Shown one piece after another: positions 45,501 through 57,577 of a DNA stretch of 64,000 bases. A model generated the notes under the pieces. That model saw only the letters and a program-made list of their open reading frames with translations, had not been told where the DNA came from and did no database searches. Each line of letters begins with the position of its first letter. The first letter of the stretch is position 1. The stretch is from Allium sativum (taxonomy: Eukaryota > Streptophyta > Magnoliopsida > Asparagales > Amaryllidaceae), in assembly GCA_030737875.1 (NCBI GenBank), contig CM060915.1, forward strand, positions 360,465,863 to 360,529,862, in the 5' to 3' direction. The position numbers were made by a program, and so were the translations under genes.

Positions 45501-48500
45501 AGTTCGAAACGCCAATTTACGAACTACCATGCTGCGGCGAGTTCGTTTTAATTATATTTATATATTTAAACTTTTAAACTTCGTTTATAATAAATTTCAA
45601 CTCTATTCTAATATATTTCTAATATATATCAAACCAATTTTCCCAATTCAACTCAAAAATTCTGATTATCTATAATCGTCGATTTTTCCTTACTCGGTAA
45701 TATATTTATTTATACTTCGATCTTCTATATTTAATTCCAATTCCTTTTATAAATAAATTATTTATAAAATTCGATATAATCGAATTTCAATTATAAACCC
45801 ATTGAATTCTTCTCAATTTATCTTATATTCCAGATTCCGAAATATAATCAATCGTTTTGTTTCAAAACACTTCCCAATTTACTTTTATATTCCTATTTGA
45901 ATTTAAATGGTTTAAATTATCCAAATGATAATTTATTTCACCAAATTTATAACACTATTTTGTACATCCAACTTCCTTGTTTCATATATTTAAACAAGTT
46001 CCCATTTCAAATTTCGATTTGAAACTCCATCCCTTTGATATTCTAAATTGTGGAATAAGAACAGTTGTTCCCTTTCGAATGATTTCAAATTCTATTTTTA
46101 AATTCATATTTGAATTTAAATATTCAAATTATCTCTTGATTATTAATTCATTATATTTATAAACACCATTTTATAAATTTCCTTGTTTTATATTTAAACA
46201 AGTCTATTTTAAAATCTATTTAAAACCAAAATCTTATTTTGGAAATTTCAATTTATAATAACTTATATATAACACCCAATTTATTTTCATATTCAATTTA
46301 ACTTCTATTTAGATAAATTCGAATTAATCGAATTCAAATAATAAATCCTTATGGATTTATTTTAGTTTAATTTGTATTCTGAACATCAGAATAAATTCCA
46401 TCGTTTATTTCTTTAAAACGATTTCCCCATTTCTATTTTTAAACTCACACTTGAATTTAAATATTCAAATTATCCGAATGATAATTTTTTCCACTACATT
46501 TTATAAACCGCGTTTATAAATTCAGTTCAATTCAATCTCTGATTATCCAATGAAATCATTCCATTACATTTAAAACACCGTTTATAAATTTACTTAAATT
46601 TCCTGTGTTATTTGATTTATGAATATCATTTATAAATTAAATACTTGTTTTATTTATTTAAAACAAGCTAATATCTTTATAGTCCACTCGAAATTCAAAT
46701 TCTATTTCTGAAAAATAGATTTCCACCTCTTAAAATCTCAAATATCCTTTTCACGATATATTTATATATCAATATTTTGGCCTTAGTGATATTTTGACAA
46801 TCAAACCACTCAATTATCAATCAACACATCATACATGATAATATACGTGGAACAAACAAATAATAATATTTTTGAGGAATCCAATTGGATCCCTCCAACC
46901 TGTTTTCCTGCATCCACAAATGTTAGCCAACATAAATAATACTCATCCTGCTTCGAGGCAGGATATCACAGTATAGAAGGTCATCCACTATCATAACGTG
47001 GGGCGTATAGGGTCATCCGCTAATGATACTGCGGGCATCTGCTAATGGTACTGCGGGAACTATCCAATCACCAATATATATAATAGCCACAAACGTCAAT
47101 CCTATATAACTAATATATATGTATAATAGCCACAGTAATATTTTAATGCAACCAAATAACCATCAATTATTTTTAACATCTAAAAATATTTCAAAATAAA
47201 ATAAATTGAGCGAGGTTTACTCACCTGATTTATTTATTTTATCATCGCCGAGCTATCGGATTTAAACCAAAAATCAAACTGCATTTGATTCTGGTATAAA
47301 TTCTAACAATGCCAATAGATTGTAGAATATTTCAATATGACTCGGCATGGCCGATGATGTTTTGAATCTGATTTTATTTTAGCATAAAATTGATTTTATA
47401 AGTAATCGGCCTATATAAAAAAAACTTGTATACTAACTTAAAAATTTGGACTAATTATCTTTCTTATATGATTACGTATTAGTTCAATCCCAGACCCCTA
47501 ATGCTTTCTTCTCCCTTTTAAAGCCTACAGGAAAAATGTTGAACTCCAAAACTGTGCGTTCTGCTCCTTCCTTTGACATGGTGATCTGCGCCATTATTGC
47601 AGGCTATAGAGAACACCTCAAAAAAAAAATCCACTTTGAACTCCACATAAAAATATTCGCTTGTATCTCCTTCCTTCCACAAACCATACGCTATGCTCGA
47701 GATGGCCTAACCATGCCTCAACCTCCCTAAAATTGTTCCCTAGACTCAATTGAAGAACTGTTGAAACCCCCAACAAGGGTCACGACTTTGAACTGAAGCT
47801 CCCCCTGAAACCTGCGACTAACCCAAATCCATCGCAAACTGAAATTGTTGCACCTCGTCCACCCAACAGTCTCGACTAACCTATTTTGGTCATCGTGACT
47901 TCTAACAGCAGACCTTAACCCAAACTTCTATACTTTGGGCGAACCTGAATCTTCGAACGCTGATGTTGAACTCTCGGTTGGCCGATTAAATCGCGATGGC
48001 CATTTTTACTTAGTTTGATGCTTCCGAATTTAATTTGATTTTTTAGTGGTAATGAATTTTATAAACAAAGAGAGGCCCTTTATTTCCTTTCCATTGGAAG
48101 CCTTGGAATATATTTTTCATTACTAATGAATTTGGAAAGGAGGAGAGATCATTGCTATTCTAGCGTACTGACTGACATTTCAATATAATAACCCTATTTT
48201 GAACTCAACAGTAAATATTCTAAAATTTAATTTCAACTTATATACCATATTAAATTAATATAATATAATTAAATTCAGAACTAATCAATTCGCTGGTAAT
48301 AATTTTTTTATTATTGTCTATATTCAAACATAATTTATACCGCTCATCTGAATTGTTTTTGACTCGTATTTAACTTGGATTTCAACTATATTTCGTATTT
48401 CGATAATTTAATATATTTGAAATAATCGTATATCGATAATTCAATATAAAAATTCTTTTATATTATTAATTCAATATTTAAACAATTTTAAATATTTTAA

Positions 48501-48530
48501 AATAACTGTTCAAAAATCTGGGTCGTTACA
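42546..48530 (-). mobile_element. B 5' LTR, 5985 bp
   Basis: Same order of landmarks as the other LTR: H2 42996-43009, H1 43403-43425, N 44685-44805, M 45344-45545, GC-richer cassette about 47480-48000. It lacks about 226 bases that the 3' LTR has at 40770-40995. No coding region. Confidence 0.93.
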
Positions 48531-51500
48531 GTTAGGAGGTTGTCATTCTAAAACATTAGAAGCTCATTCTATTCGATGTCATACTACACCGTCAGCTATG
48601 GTAACCCATTTGCGGAAATAATGTTCAATGTGGGATGCTGGATCAGCTCACGAAAGGGAAGTGAGTAGTGACGTCAGTTGGGGTTCAATGTGGGTTGAAG
48701 GTGGGAAGTTTGTACTGGTATGTTGATATATAGGATAAGGGATGGGGACATAAAGGGTGCGACATGTAAAATGGTATGAGCAGAACTGTTGTTAAAGAAA
48801 AACACGAAATCAGTTTGTGTAGTTAGATTCTCGGACGTGGTGACGCAAGAAAGGGGAGAAGAGTATGGAGAGTTTGAAGCGGAGTAGAGATCGATGGTGG
48901 CTTTTATTTTTGTTTACGTGGAGTGTGTGAGTGAGTTCAGATGTTGAATGGGGGTTTACAGTTGAGTTCAGATGTTGAATGGATTTTATAGTGAAGCATG
49001 GTTCAAAAATGATCAGTAAATACTGGAGAGCATAATAGTTTTATGGGTAGAAAGGGAATACATGCACGTATAACAATGAGGAGTTCAAAGGTGCTGAAAT
49101 GAGTTTGTGTGAGGAGCTGGTTGTGAAGAGGGAAGGACAGTGCGAGTTCATCACAGATGGGTGGGTATAAAGAGAGATTGAGGAGAAGTTAAGTAGAGAT
49201 AGTGTTGTTGATTTTTTTTGAATGAAAAAGGAGAAAGGTACCTTGGAAAAATTTGTAATGGTGTTGAGTTGCAGGTTCATATTTCTTGGAGAGTGGAAGA
49301 AGAATACCATTCAGGCGGGTGCAGGCTTTTAAATGGATGTTGGGCCCATTAATAAACAAAAGGTCAAAGCCCAATAAATTCTATTAATTAAGTTTGAAGT
49401 TAATTTTAATTAGTATATAAACTTGTAAATTACATAACGTTATCATACATTATCGAAATTGGATGAAACAGGATACGGAAGGATCTTATGGACTAGCGCT
49501 ACATCATGGAACTGCCTAGGAGTGAATTGGATCTCGTTACAATTTATAGCAAAATAAACTGTCTGAATCAACCAACAGTTATCGTTATTTGACGATGATC
49601 ATCCAATTTGAGTAAATCTCACTAATTCTGTACAGTTTATATTTTTATAAATATAATCTGGTATTGATAAATGATGATTGATTGCTGTGTGTTGATTGTT
49701 TGGTTGAATTGCTGATTTATTGGTTGAAATTATAGATAACGATATATATATATTGTTAATCAAATATTGATTCTATTTAACAGAATATTTCATATTTGAA
49801 TGAAATTGATGTTATTTATATTGTTTAACATCTGTGAATGTAGGGAGACAGGTTGGAGGGATCCAACTGGATTCCTCAATATTATAATACTGTTTGTTTT
49901 CATATATTGTGATATATGATGTGATATAAAATCTGTGATTGATTATGATGACACTAGTCATGTTATTTGGTATTTTAAATACCATATGAAATACTGGAAT
50001 GTAAAAAGAAAATTTTCAAAGTGAATATTAAAAATGAAATATTTATATATAAAATAAATAGAATTATATAAAAGGATTCATATAAAATGAATAGAATTAT
50101 ATAAAAGGATTTATATAAAATAAATAGAATTATATAAAAGGATTTATATAAAATGAATAGGATTATATAAAAGGATTTATGTAAAATAAATAGAATTATA
50201 TAAAAGGATTTATATAGAATAAATAGAATTATATAAAGGTAATTTTAAATGAGATTTAAGAGTTAGAAATAAAAAGGAGATTTATATAAATAATTCTACA
50301 AATAAAAATATAAATAGAATTTGGGTTTTAGATATTGTTTTTAAATACGAAATCAAACTGTTTTGATTATAAAGAAATATTATTCGCATTCTATGTGAAA
50401 AAAAATAAATTAAAGTAAATATTTTGCAAATAAAATATTATAAAGGAATTTGGTGTTTGATTTAGGAATATAAATGGAATTACTGAAATTTGAAACTGAC
50501 TGGAAATTAGTTGAGTTGAATGGCTTTCTGGGTATCGATCTGATGTTAGTTTTAACCTTCGGGGGTTTATGCTTGGGAAGTTGTCCTCTTATTAGTTTAC
50601 AGTTAGAGACTGATAGAGGTGGGAAGATATGCGTGAATCAGAAATGGAAATGTTTTCCAAAGTTAATAACATATATTTTCTAATTTTAGAAAATAAGGAA
50701 TTTATGAATATATGGAAACAATAAATGGGAAACTGGGAAATGAAATGATGATTGATCAGTAAGATTTCCATCTGGAAATACGACCATTGTTTGTACATGT
50801 TTTCCTTTGATAGTTAAATCACAGACTATCAAAGATTTTGATTATTTCCATCGTCAATACGGAGAGGCCGGGAGCAGATTCATTATCTGAAAACCACTAT
50901 GTGTAGGCGTTAGCGTGGCGAATCAAATATGATGAAGATAATTGAAGACGGAGTTATGCAAGGGCTGTTCTGGCGATCCTTGGTAGAAATTGCCTAAGAT
51001 GGATTTACAGAATAGTGTCTTCGGTTTGTCCTGTCCCAGGACAACCTGTATGGAAGAATGTCTGATAGAGTATATTTAATAGATCGCGTAAGTTGAATCT
51101 TCAAACGTATTTACGTTTGGTAGCGAAGGGATTCGTTTTTCTTAGCTGTTTACCCGTGGTATGTTTGGAGAAATCAATTTGTGATTTGGTGGATATGACG
51201 ATGTGACATTCGAAGTAAACAATGGTGTGATCTGTACGTTATGGCCTCTAGCCTCACCACCAGGAAATGGTATAAAATCGGGTAGGTCGCATGGCTAAGT
51301 GGTTAGCTGCCAATTAGGGTGTATTGTCACCTGATCTAGAGAAATTCCATTTACTTCTATAATCTATTTCGATGCTGTCCCTTTTGGGAAACGGTTGCTG
51401 ATCCCAACCGTTGGTGATAATACATTCGGTACACTCAAGCGAAATGAGTGACCGGTCATGTTTAGCCTGGGTTACAAGATGTTATTGTTGAACCCGGTGT

Positions 51501-52248
51501 ATTCCTCTCTAGAGATACACTATCGGAAGGTGGTCCCATACCATGCCTGTTGGAATTCATTAACCAATGAGCACTCGCGGTTTTTGATTATATATTATGT
51601 ATGTGGAACGTGAGATGAAAGCGTTCTGCTAAATGATTATTATATTGTGGTTGATAGACACTATCATAATATCAAGGGAGTTTTGATATAAAAGATCATT
51701 GTTTTTCGGAAAAGGATTTTTGATGATAAGTCAAATGCTTTGGATTCTCATATGAGAAAACTCATTCTGTTATACCGCGTGGTCTTATGAGATATCGTTT
51801 AATTGCTCAAACTGTTTTAAATGTTTTTACTCATGCCAGTCCCATAACTGACCTGGAGTTTATTTTGTTTTGTTTTCCCTAAACTCTTGGGTGTCCAATT
51901 TTGTACGGGTAGTCAAGTAGTCTGGTTTATTTTACAGATATATAGGAGAGATGGAGCATGAGGCTCGAGGATTACATAGCTATTATTTATTTCTGCTGTG
52001 ATGTAAGTGTTATACTCAAATGACATATTTGTATTTCCAAGTTACGTTGTATACTATATTTTATTCGTTCCGGTGTAAGATTCGTGTTTACTCTGATATT
52101 GTATGGTCTTCTTCTTCTTCTATTCTAATTTTCTATCTTATCTGTTCTCTCCCTATAACTTCTTTCTATTAACTATCTGGTATTTCCGATGCTTGGATAG
52201 TCGAAGTTTATGTCGATAACCAGGATCGCGAAAACCCGGGTCGTTACA
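48531..52248 (+). mobile_element. A 3' LTR, second part
   Basis: Begins with the second GTTAG. To about 49340 it is A-specific cassette; the TGGGCC pair follows (49341-49373), then a partial H3 (near 49609), a CAGGTTGGAGGGATCCAACT block (about 49851), a 33-bp tandem array, and the U5-half core with H1 (51390-51412) and a damaged H2 (51837-51850). Ends CCCGGGTCGTTACA. Small ORFs here are not conserved in other copies. Confidence 0.92.
50051..50235. repeat. 33-bp tandem repeat, about 5.5 copies (A)
   Basis: The unit begins AAATGAATAGAATTATATAA and ends AAGGATTTATATA. It sits upstream of the conserved core, as does the 38-bp array of S1. Confidence 0.88.
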
Positions 52249-52309
52249 CTCGCCCACCCGAATGTGGTCAAAGCCAGCCACTATCTCTAAACCGACTCAT
52301 TGAGCCGAG

Positions 52310-52650
52310 TACGGTCAGATCTCTTTAAGCGAAGTATGGATCATACTCGCCCCTTCTCTAAACCAAGTGCAGTCTCCACTCATTGAATTTCGCCAAATGA
52401 CCTTATATAAGTCGAGCATGGTTAACACTTGCCATAAGCCGAGTATGGATGATATTTGCCGTCTGTGTAAGCCGAGTATAGATAATACTCGCCATCTCCA
52501 TAAGCAGAGTATGGATAATACTTGACATCTCTGTAAGCCGTATATGGATAATACGCGCCATCTCTGTAAGCCGAGTATGGATAACACTCGCCATCCCTCT
52601 AAGCCAAATGTAATTACTGCTCGTCCTTGTCCTCAAGCCAAGTATCATTA
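52310..52650. repeat. 33-bp tandem repeat with GAGTAT/ATACTC hairpin (E)
   Basis: About nine degenerate copies of AAGCCGAGTATGGATAATAC followed by TCGCCATCTCTGT. CGAGTAT and ATACTCG pair within each good unit. ORFs on the minus strand read as repeats of it. Confidence 0.85.
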
Positions 52651-52730
52651 ATACTCGCCCCCATCAAGACCAAAAGCCTTCACCAGACCGAGAATGGCCC
52701 GCGTAATCTCTATAGGTAATGGTTCTCACG

Positions 52731-52870
52731 ACCGAAGTTAACAATTGTTGTCTCGGGCTTAATACGGTCGTCGATGGTTGTCGGTTTTCTAGCCTTAATA
52801 CGATCTACTTCGATCGTCAGTTTTCTAGTCTTAATACAACCACCAGGACCGTCGGACTTCTGGCCTTAGT
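52731..52870. repeat. about 43-bp repeat, three to four copies (E)
   Basis: The unit contains GGTTTTCTAGCCTTAATACG with variants TTTCTAGTCTTAATAC and TTCTGGCCTTAGTATGG. Confidence 0.7.
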
Positions 52871-53859
52871 ATGGTTCGGCGCAACCATCGCTATCCACAC
52901 ATCGAACATCGATACAAGGATCAGAACACACACCTCCTTTACCAAGAAAGATATATTCTGAGGGTCAAAGTGTTGACCAACTTTTAGGCAAAAGCTGTCA
53001 TGTTTCAATGGATCGAAGCCCAATATACTGAAACTCTCTTCAACATCGATCAATTGGTCGATAAAGCAAACCACACTACAAAAAGCCTAGGCAAGGTTCA
53101 ACCCAAGCCAGCTTCCTTCAAAGGCATCCCGAAGCAAGGCTAGCTCGAGTTAGTCTCCTTCAAGCAATGGTTCATCGAACCTTGAAGAACCGCTCTTCTC
53201 AACCAATTGAGTTAGCCACTTCCCTCAAAATCGGATTGACTAAATATCTTGGATTCATCTGGAAATATTCAGCTAAGTCATTCGTTACTTAGAACAATTC
53301 TCAAGGCAACAGAGTCGGTCAAACACTACTAGCCAAAGCTCTCCTTTAAATGCACCTCAGATCAAGTGCCACGTAAGCCACACTTTCCGAGGATATTATT
53401 GTTCAATAGTGGAATTGGTCTTCTAGCTGCAACTATGCCCAAGGATCAAGCTCCATATGTCCAAGCTTTCCTGAAAGGGCGGGCCACATCGCACTTGCCC
53501 AAGCTGACTTCTCCATTCATAAATACCTTCTTCCCCAAAGAAGAAAGGCATGCTATTTTGGGCATTCTAATGTATGAAGAAAGGAAAACCTATGGCTTAT
53601 TCCTCAAATAAGCAAATCTTGTTCCTCTTAAAACTTCTCATCTCCCATCTTTCTTTAGATAGAAAATATATTGTACTCGTAATCGAAAGCAAATCAATAC
53701 ATATAAAGTGGACGTAGGCACCATCTTTGCCAAACCACTATAAAAAGTCTTGGAAGTTCCCGATTTTCTTTACTTTACTGTATTCTATAATTGTTATTCG
53801 TGTGCTTTCCACACGATTGGGGGTGGACTGTCACGGATGACCAACTTTTGATGTCAACA

Positions 53860-56800
53860 ATTGATATAAAAAAATATAGTGAAAAGGAATTTTGAGATTT
53901 AAAAGGGAAAATCTATTTTTCTAAAATAGAATTTGAATTTCGAACAGACTAGGAAATATTAACTTGATTCGAATAATAAAAACAAGCAGTTCATTTATAA
54001 AGGATGTTTATAAACGAAGTGAAACAAATTATCATTGGATAATTTAGGGAATATAAATTCAAATGTGAATTTAAAAAGGGGAATTTAAATTATTTTAAAA
54101 AAGAAATGAGGAAATCTATTCCGATGTTCAGAATGCAAATTAAATTAAAATAAATCCATACGGATTTATGATTTGAAATTCGATTATGTCAAATTCGATT
54201 ATGATTTGAAATCTATTCAATAAACAGTTATAGTTTTTAAACGATTATAGCGCTATTTTTTTGAAAATTTGATTTTGAACTAACTTAAAATCTATAAGAC
54301 GAAACCCATAATTTTCCCTTCTATTAGAAATATATTATTCAATAGATTCGGACTATTCTTGTTTCAAAGAATTCCGGCTTATATTGAGTTTTATATATTC
54401 AATTGAAGTTTGAAACATCAAATTATGAACTACCACGCTGCGGCGAGTTTGTTTAAATTATATGTAAATATAAACAGTTAAACTTCTTTTATTATAAATT
54501 TCAATCTCATTCTTATATATTTTAATATATATTAAGTCAATTTTCGAAATCCAACTTAATATTTCGTAAATCGTCGATTATTTTGTAACTTAGTTATAAA
54601 TTTATTTACAATACAATTTTCGATTCAAAACTCCAAATCCTCTAACAATAAATTATTTTATAAAATTTGATGTAATCGAATTCCAATTTTAACTCACTTA
54701 GGTTTAACTCAATTTATTTTTTATTCTGAATTCTAGAATAAAAATCGTCATTCCCCTTTTGAAACAATTTCCAAATCCTTTTAAATTCATGCTTGAATTT
54801 ATATTTCCAAATTATCCCATGATAATTATCCCACTTTATTTATAAACATCGTTTATAAATTTACTTACTTGTTTTTTACATTAAACAAGTTCCATTTCAA
54901 AATCTATTTGAAACCCTATTCTTATTTTGGAATATTTCATTATCATAACTTATATATAATTGTAGAATCTATTTTGATGTTTAAATTCAGTTTTTGGAGT
55001 AAATGAATTTTCAAACAAAAATCAGATTTTTAATTATTGAATAGAGTTAACTAACTAAAAGATTAATTATTTAATGGAATTTTTGATCGAAATTGGACTT
55101 TGGATAAGTGAATTGGAGTTGTAAATTTATATTCGAAATCGAATATGAAACCTGAGTTGAAAATGGAACTCGATTGGTTTATAAGCAAACTAAAATACAT
55201 ATGAATGTGATTTGTTAAAATAAAAAGTGAAATAGGCAAAAGGGAATATTAGGGAATAAATTAGCGAATTGAGTTAAAACGATTGGATTGATTTGAAACA
55301 AAATGGGAATGGTTGGATATGTGTTAAGTAGGTTTGGAATGAAGTGTATGAAGAGACATAAATTGAATGCCCAACCAAAGAGGTACGTATTTCAATTGAA
55401 TATGAGATTTTATGAGCCTATTTGGAAAGGCGCTTGGCCTTTTGATTTTCTTTTTAAATGGAAACGGCCGAGAGGCGATTTGTAGCTGACCGAGTGACCC
55501 GTACAAAGGAGACGCTGGAGAAAATTTCTGTAAATTTAAGGAGATAGATTTTTTTTTAAATGTTTGATAACTAGAAATCGACTTATCAATTATATATAGA
55601 ATTTAATAAGAAAACAAACGTATACTTAAATTTTATAAGTAAAAAAGGGAATTTATAAAATTAAATCTTGAATGGTTGGAAGGTGAAATGTATATACGTC
55701 TTAAAGTGATTGATGGTTTAAAACAAAATGCTTTACAAACTGAAATGATTTTGTTGGTAAGAAGAGAGGGAATGGAGTTGAGGAAATTAGAAACCGATTG
55801 GAGATTAGTCAAGTTGAATGGTTTCCTGAGTGTCGATCTGATGTTGGTTTCGACCTTCGGGGTTGATACTTAGGTAGTTGTTTTCTTACTAGTTTATAGT
55901 TAGGGATTGACAAATGCGGAAAAAATAGTGATTTGTGAATATATGGAAATGTTTTCTAATTTCAATAAGTGATATTTTCTGGAATATAGAAAATAAATAG
56001 TTATGATAGATGGAATTGTTTTTTCAAGAATCGTGAGAGGATAACGGGTTTGGAGAAATATCTCTATAAAGATATTGAAGAGAAGTTGAGAAATGATAAA
56101 TTTAATTAATGGAATATTAATTAAGGGGCCCAGTGATTGTTTGATGCTTTGGATGAATGTTTGTTTTTCTTTGCTAGTTAAATAACCGACTATCGATGTA
56201 TTGGCCAATATCATTTTCAATATGGAGAGACCGATTGGATCATTATACGAGAACCACTCCATATTGGCAGTAGCGTTGCGAATCAGATTATATGAAGACA
56301 ATAGAATATGGAGTAAAGTGCAAGGGGTTTTTCTGTTAATCGTTGGTAGAAATTGCCTAAGTTGGATTAATGGAAATTGTGCCTTCGGTTTCGTTCAGTT
56401 CCAGAATGATCTTGTACGGTCGAATGTCTGACAGAGTATTTCCAATGATCGCATATGTTGTTCTATACAAATATACATATGGTGGAAGAGAATCTATTCT
56501 CTTAGCATAATATTCAGAATATATTTGTGCAAATCAATTAGTTGCTAACGAATATGACAATGTGGCATTCAAAGTGATTGTGCTATCAAAGAAAGGTAAG
56601 TGAGCGTAACCAAAAGCCTCACAATCGAGAAATTACAAAAAGCATGCAGGAAACATGGCTAGGTGGGTCGCTCCCAATTAGGATGTATTTTCACTTATCT
56701 AGAGAAAATTCATTTCCTTCTTTAATCTATCGATGTTGTCCCTTTCGTGAAAACGGTTGCCGATCCCAACCGTTGGTGATATACATTCAAGCGAAATGAG

Positions 56801-57563
56801 TGGTCGGTCATGTGTGGCCAGGTTGCATGATGTTCTTGTTGAACCCAGTGAATTCCCCTCTAGTGATAAACTATCGGAAGGTGGTTCCATACCTTGTCAT
56901 AGTTGGAAAACCATTGCTCAATAAGAGCCTGTGGTTTTGATTATATACTATGTATGTGGAGCGTGAGATGCAAGCATTTTGCTAGGTTGCTATTTACTTG
57001 ATTTAGACACTATTATATTTTCAAAATGATATTGATTTTTAATTAATGTTTTGGGTTATCATAAGGTAAAAACCATCTGTATTTATGTGTGGATCAGCCT
57101 TACGATTATCCTTTCTTTTAAAACAATTTTAAAAGTTAAACCAAGCGGTTGGAGTTTACTCACACCAGTCCTATGACTGACCTAGAGTTTATTTTTGTTT
57201 TGTTTGCCCTAAACTTTTGGGTGTCCAAATTTGTGTGAGCATTCAAGTAGTTCAGGTGTTTACAGTTAAAATTGGAGGAGCTTGGAGTAGGAGGATTTAG
57301 TGTTAGCTATTTATTGTTTATTTTCCGTTCTATTGTATATGGGATGTACTCTGATAATGTATGTAAGTACAAATTTTGTATATCAAAGGTTGTTATATAT
57401 ATATTTATTTTATTTGCTGCGATGTGAGATTCTTTGTTGTTGTTTATGTTCTTCTTCTATCTTTTTCTTCTTTATTCATAATGATTCGTGTTTCCATGCA
57501 ATTTGGGTTGGACATGTGGTGTATTTAGTCAACTCGGATAATACGAAAATTCAGGCCATTACA
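53860..57563 (+). mobile_element. C 5' LTR remainder, with an internal inversion
   Basis: 53860-54190 and 55000-57563 read in the sense direction relative to B and to the 3' LTR of C, but the middle reads antisense. H1 is at 56752-56774, H2 at 57166-57179, module N at 55411-55547. Ends CAGGCCATTACA. Confidence 0.88.
54195..55000 (-). other. 0.8-kb inverted segment carrying module M (C 5' LTR)
   Basis: From about CAAATTCGATTATG to AAATTCAGTTT the plus strand matches the plus strand of B (an element in the opposite orientation). Its end (54945-55005, TATAATTGTAGAAT) is the reverse complement of 61200-61285 in C's own 3' LTR. Module M at 54250-54451 is therefore flipped. Breakpoints are known only to a few tens of bases. 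Confidence 0.8.
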
Positions 57564-57565
57564 GT

Positions 57566-57577
57566 TGGTATCAGTGC
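57566..57577 (+). promoter_or_regulatory. primer binding site with one mismatch (C)
   Basis: TGGTATCAGTGC, an A-to-T change from the initiator-Met complement, two bases after the LTR. Confidence 0.9.

Larger units (their letters stand above)
35176..48530 (-). mobile_element. B: complete giant-LTR retrotransposon, 13.4 kb, GTTAG duplication
   Basis: GTTAG flanks it at 35171-35175 and 48531-48535, and removing B rejoins the LTR of A. LTRs are 6204 bp (35176-41379) and 5985 bp (42546-48530); the internal region is only 1166 bp. The primer site and PPT sit correctly at the internal edges, showing minus orientation. LTRs make up about 91% of the element. It has no gag, pol or other recognisable protein. 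Over the first 125 bases the LTRs differ at about 11 places, so B is not recent. Confidence 0.95.
31735..52248 (+). mobile_element. A: giant-LTR non-autonomous retrotransposon, hosts T1 and B
   Basis: End of 5' LTR, primer site, 1.42-kb non-coding internal region, PPT, then a 3' LTR of about 5.27 kb once B is removed (33618-35175 plus 48536-52248). The two U5 ends (31735-32195 and 51790-52248) are clearly the same sequence with roughly one difference in ten. The right flank CTCGC (52249-52253) should be the target duplication; its partner is off the window. It encodes no protein. Its LTR ends, PPT box and primer site resemble those of T1 and T2. Confidence 0.88.
52249..53859 (+). mobile_element. 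E: unclassified LTR-like fragment between A and C
   Basis: Unrelated to the giant LTRs. It has hairpin tandem repeats, a second repeat (52731-52870), and near its end AATACATATAAAGTGGACGTAGGCACC, AAACCACTATAAAAAG and CGTGTGCTTTCCACA (given here in pieces), which resembles the R/U5 part of Tat/Athila-type plant LTRs. It ends GATGTCAACA, a plausible TG...CA-class terminus, and C begins at once. ATTGA (53860-53864) would be the duplication if that is a true end. The 81-codon ORF at 53366-53611 has no domain I know. Class and orientation are tentative. Confidence 0.5.

Noticed and set aside
52315..52648. Two overlapping minus-strand ORFs with repeated peptide motifs
   Set aside because: Both are readings of the 33-bp tandem repeat of E in different frames.
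53812..53832. Primer site of a Tat-type element at the end of E
   Set aside because: TTGGGGGTGGACTGT is too far from any tRNA complement I can justify.
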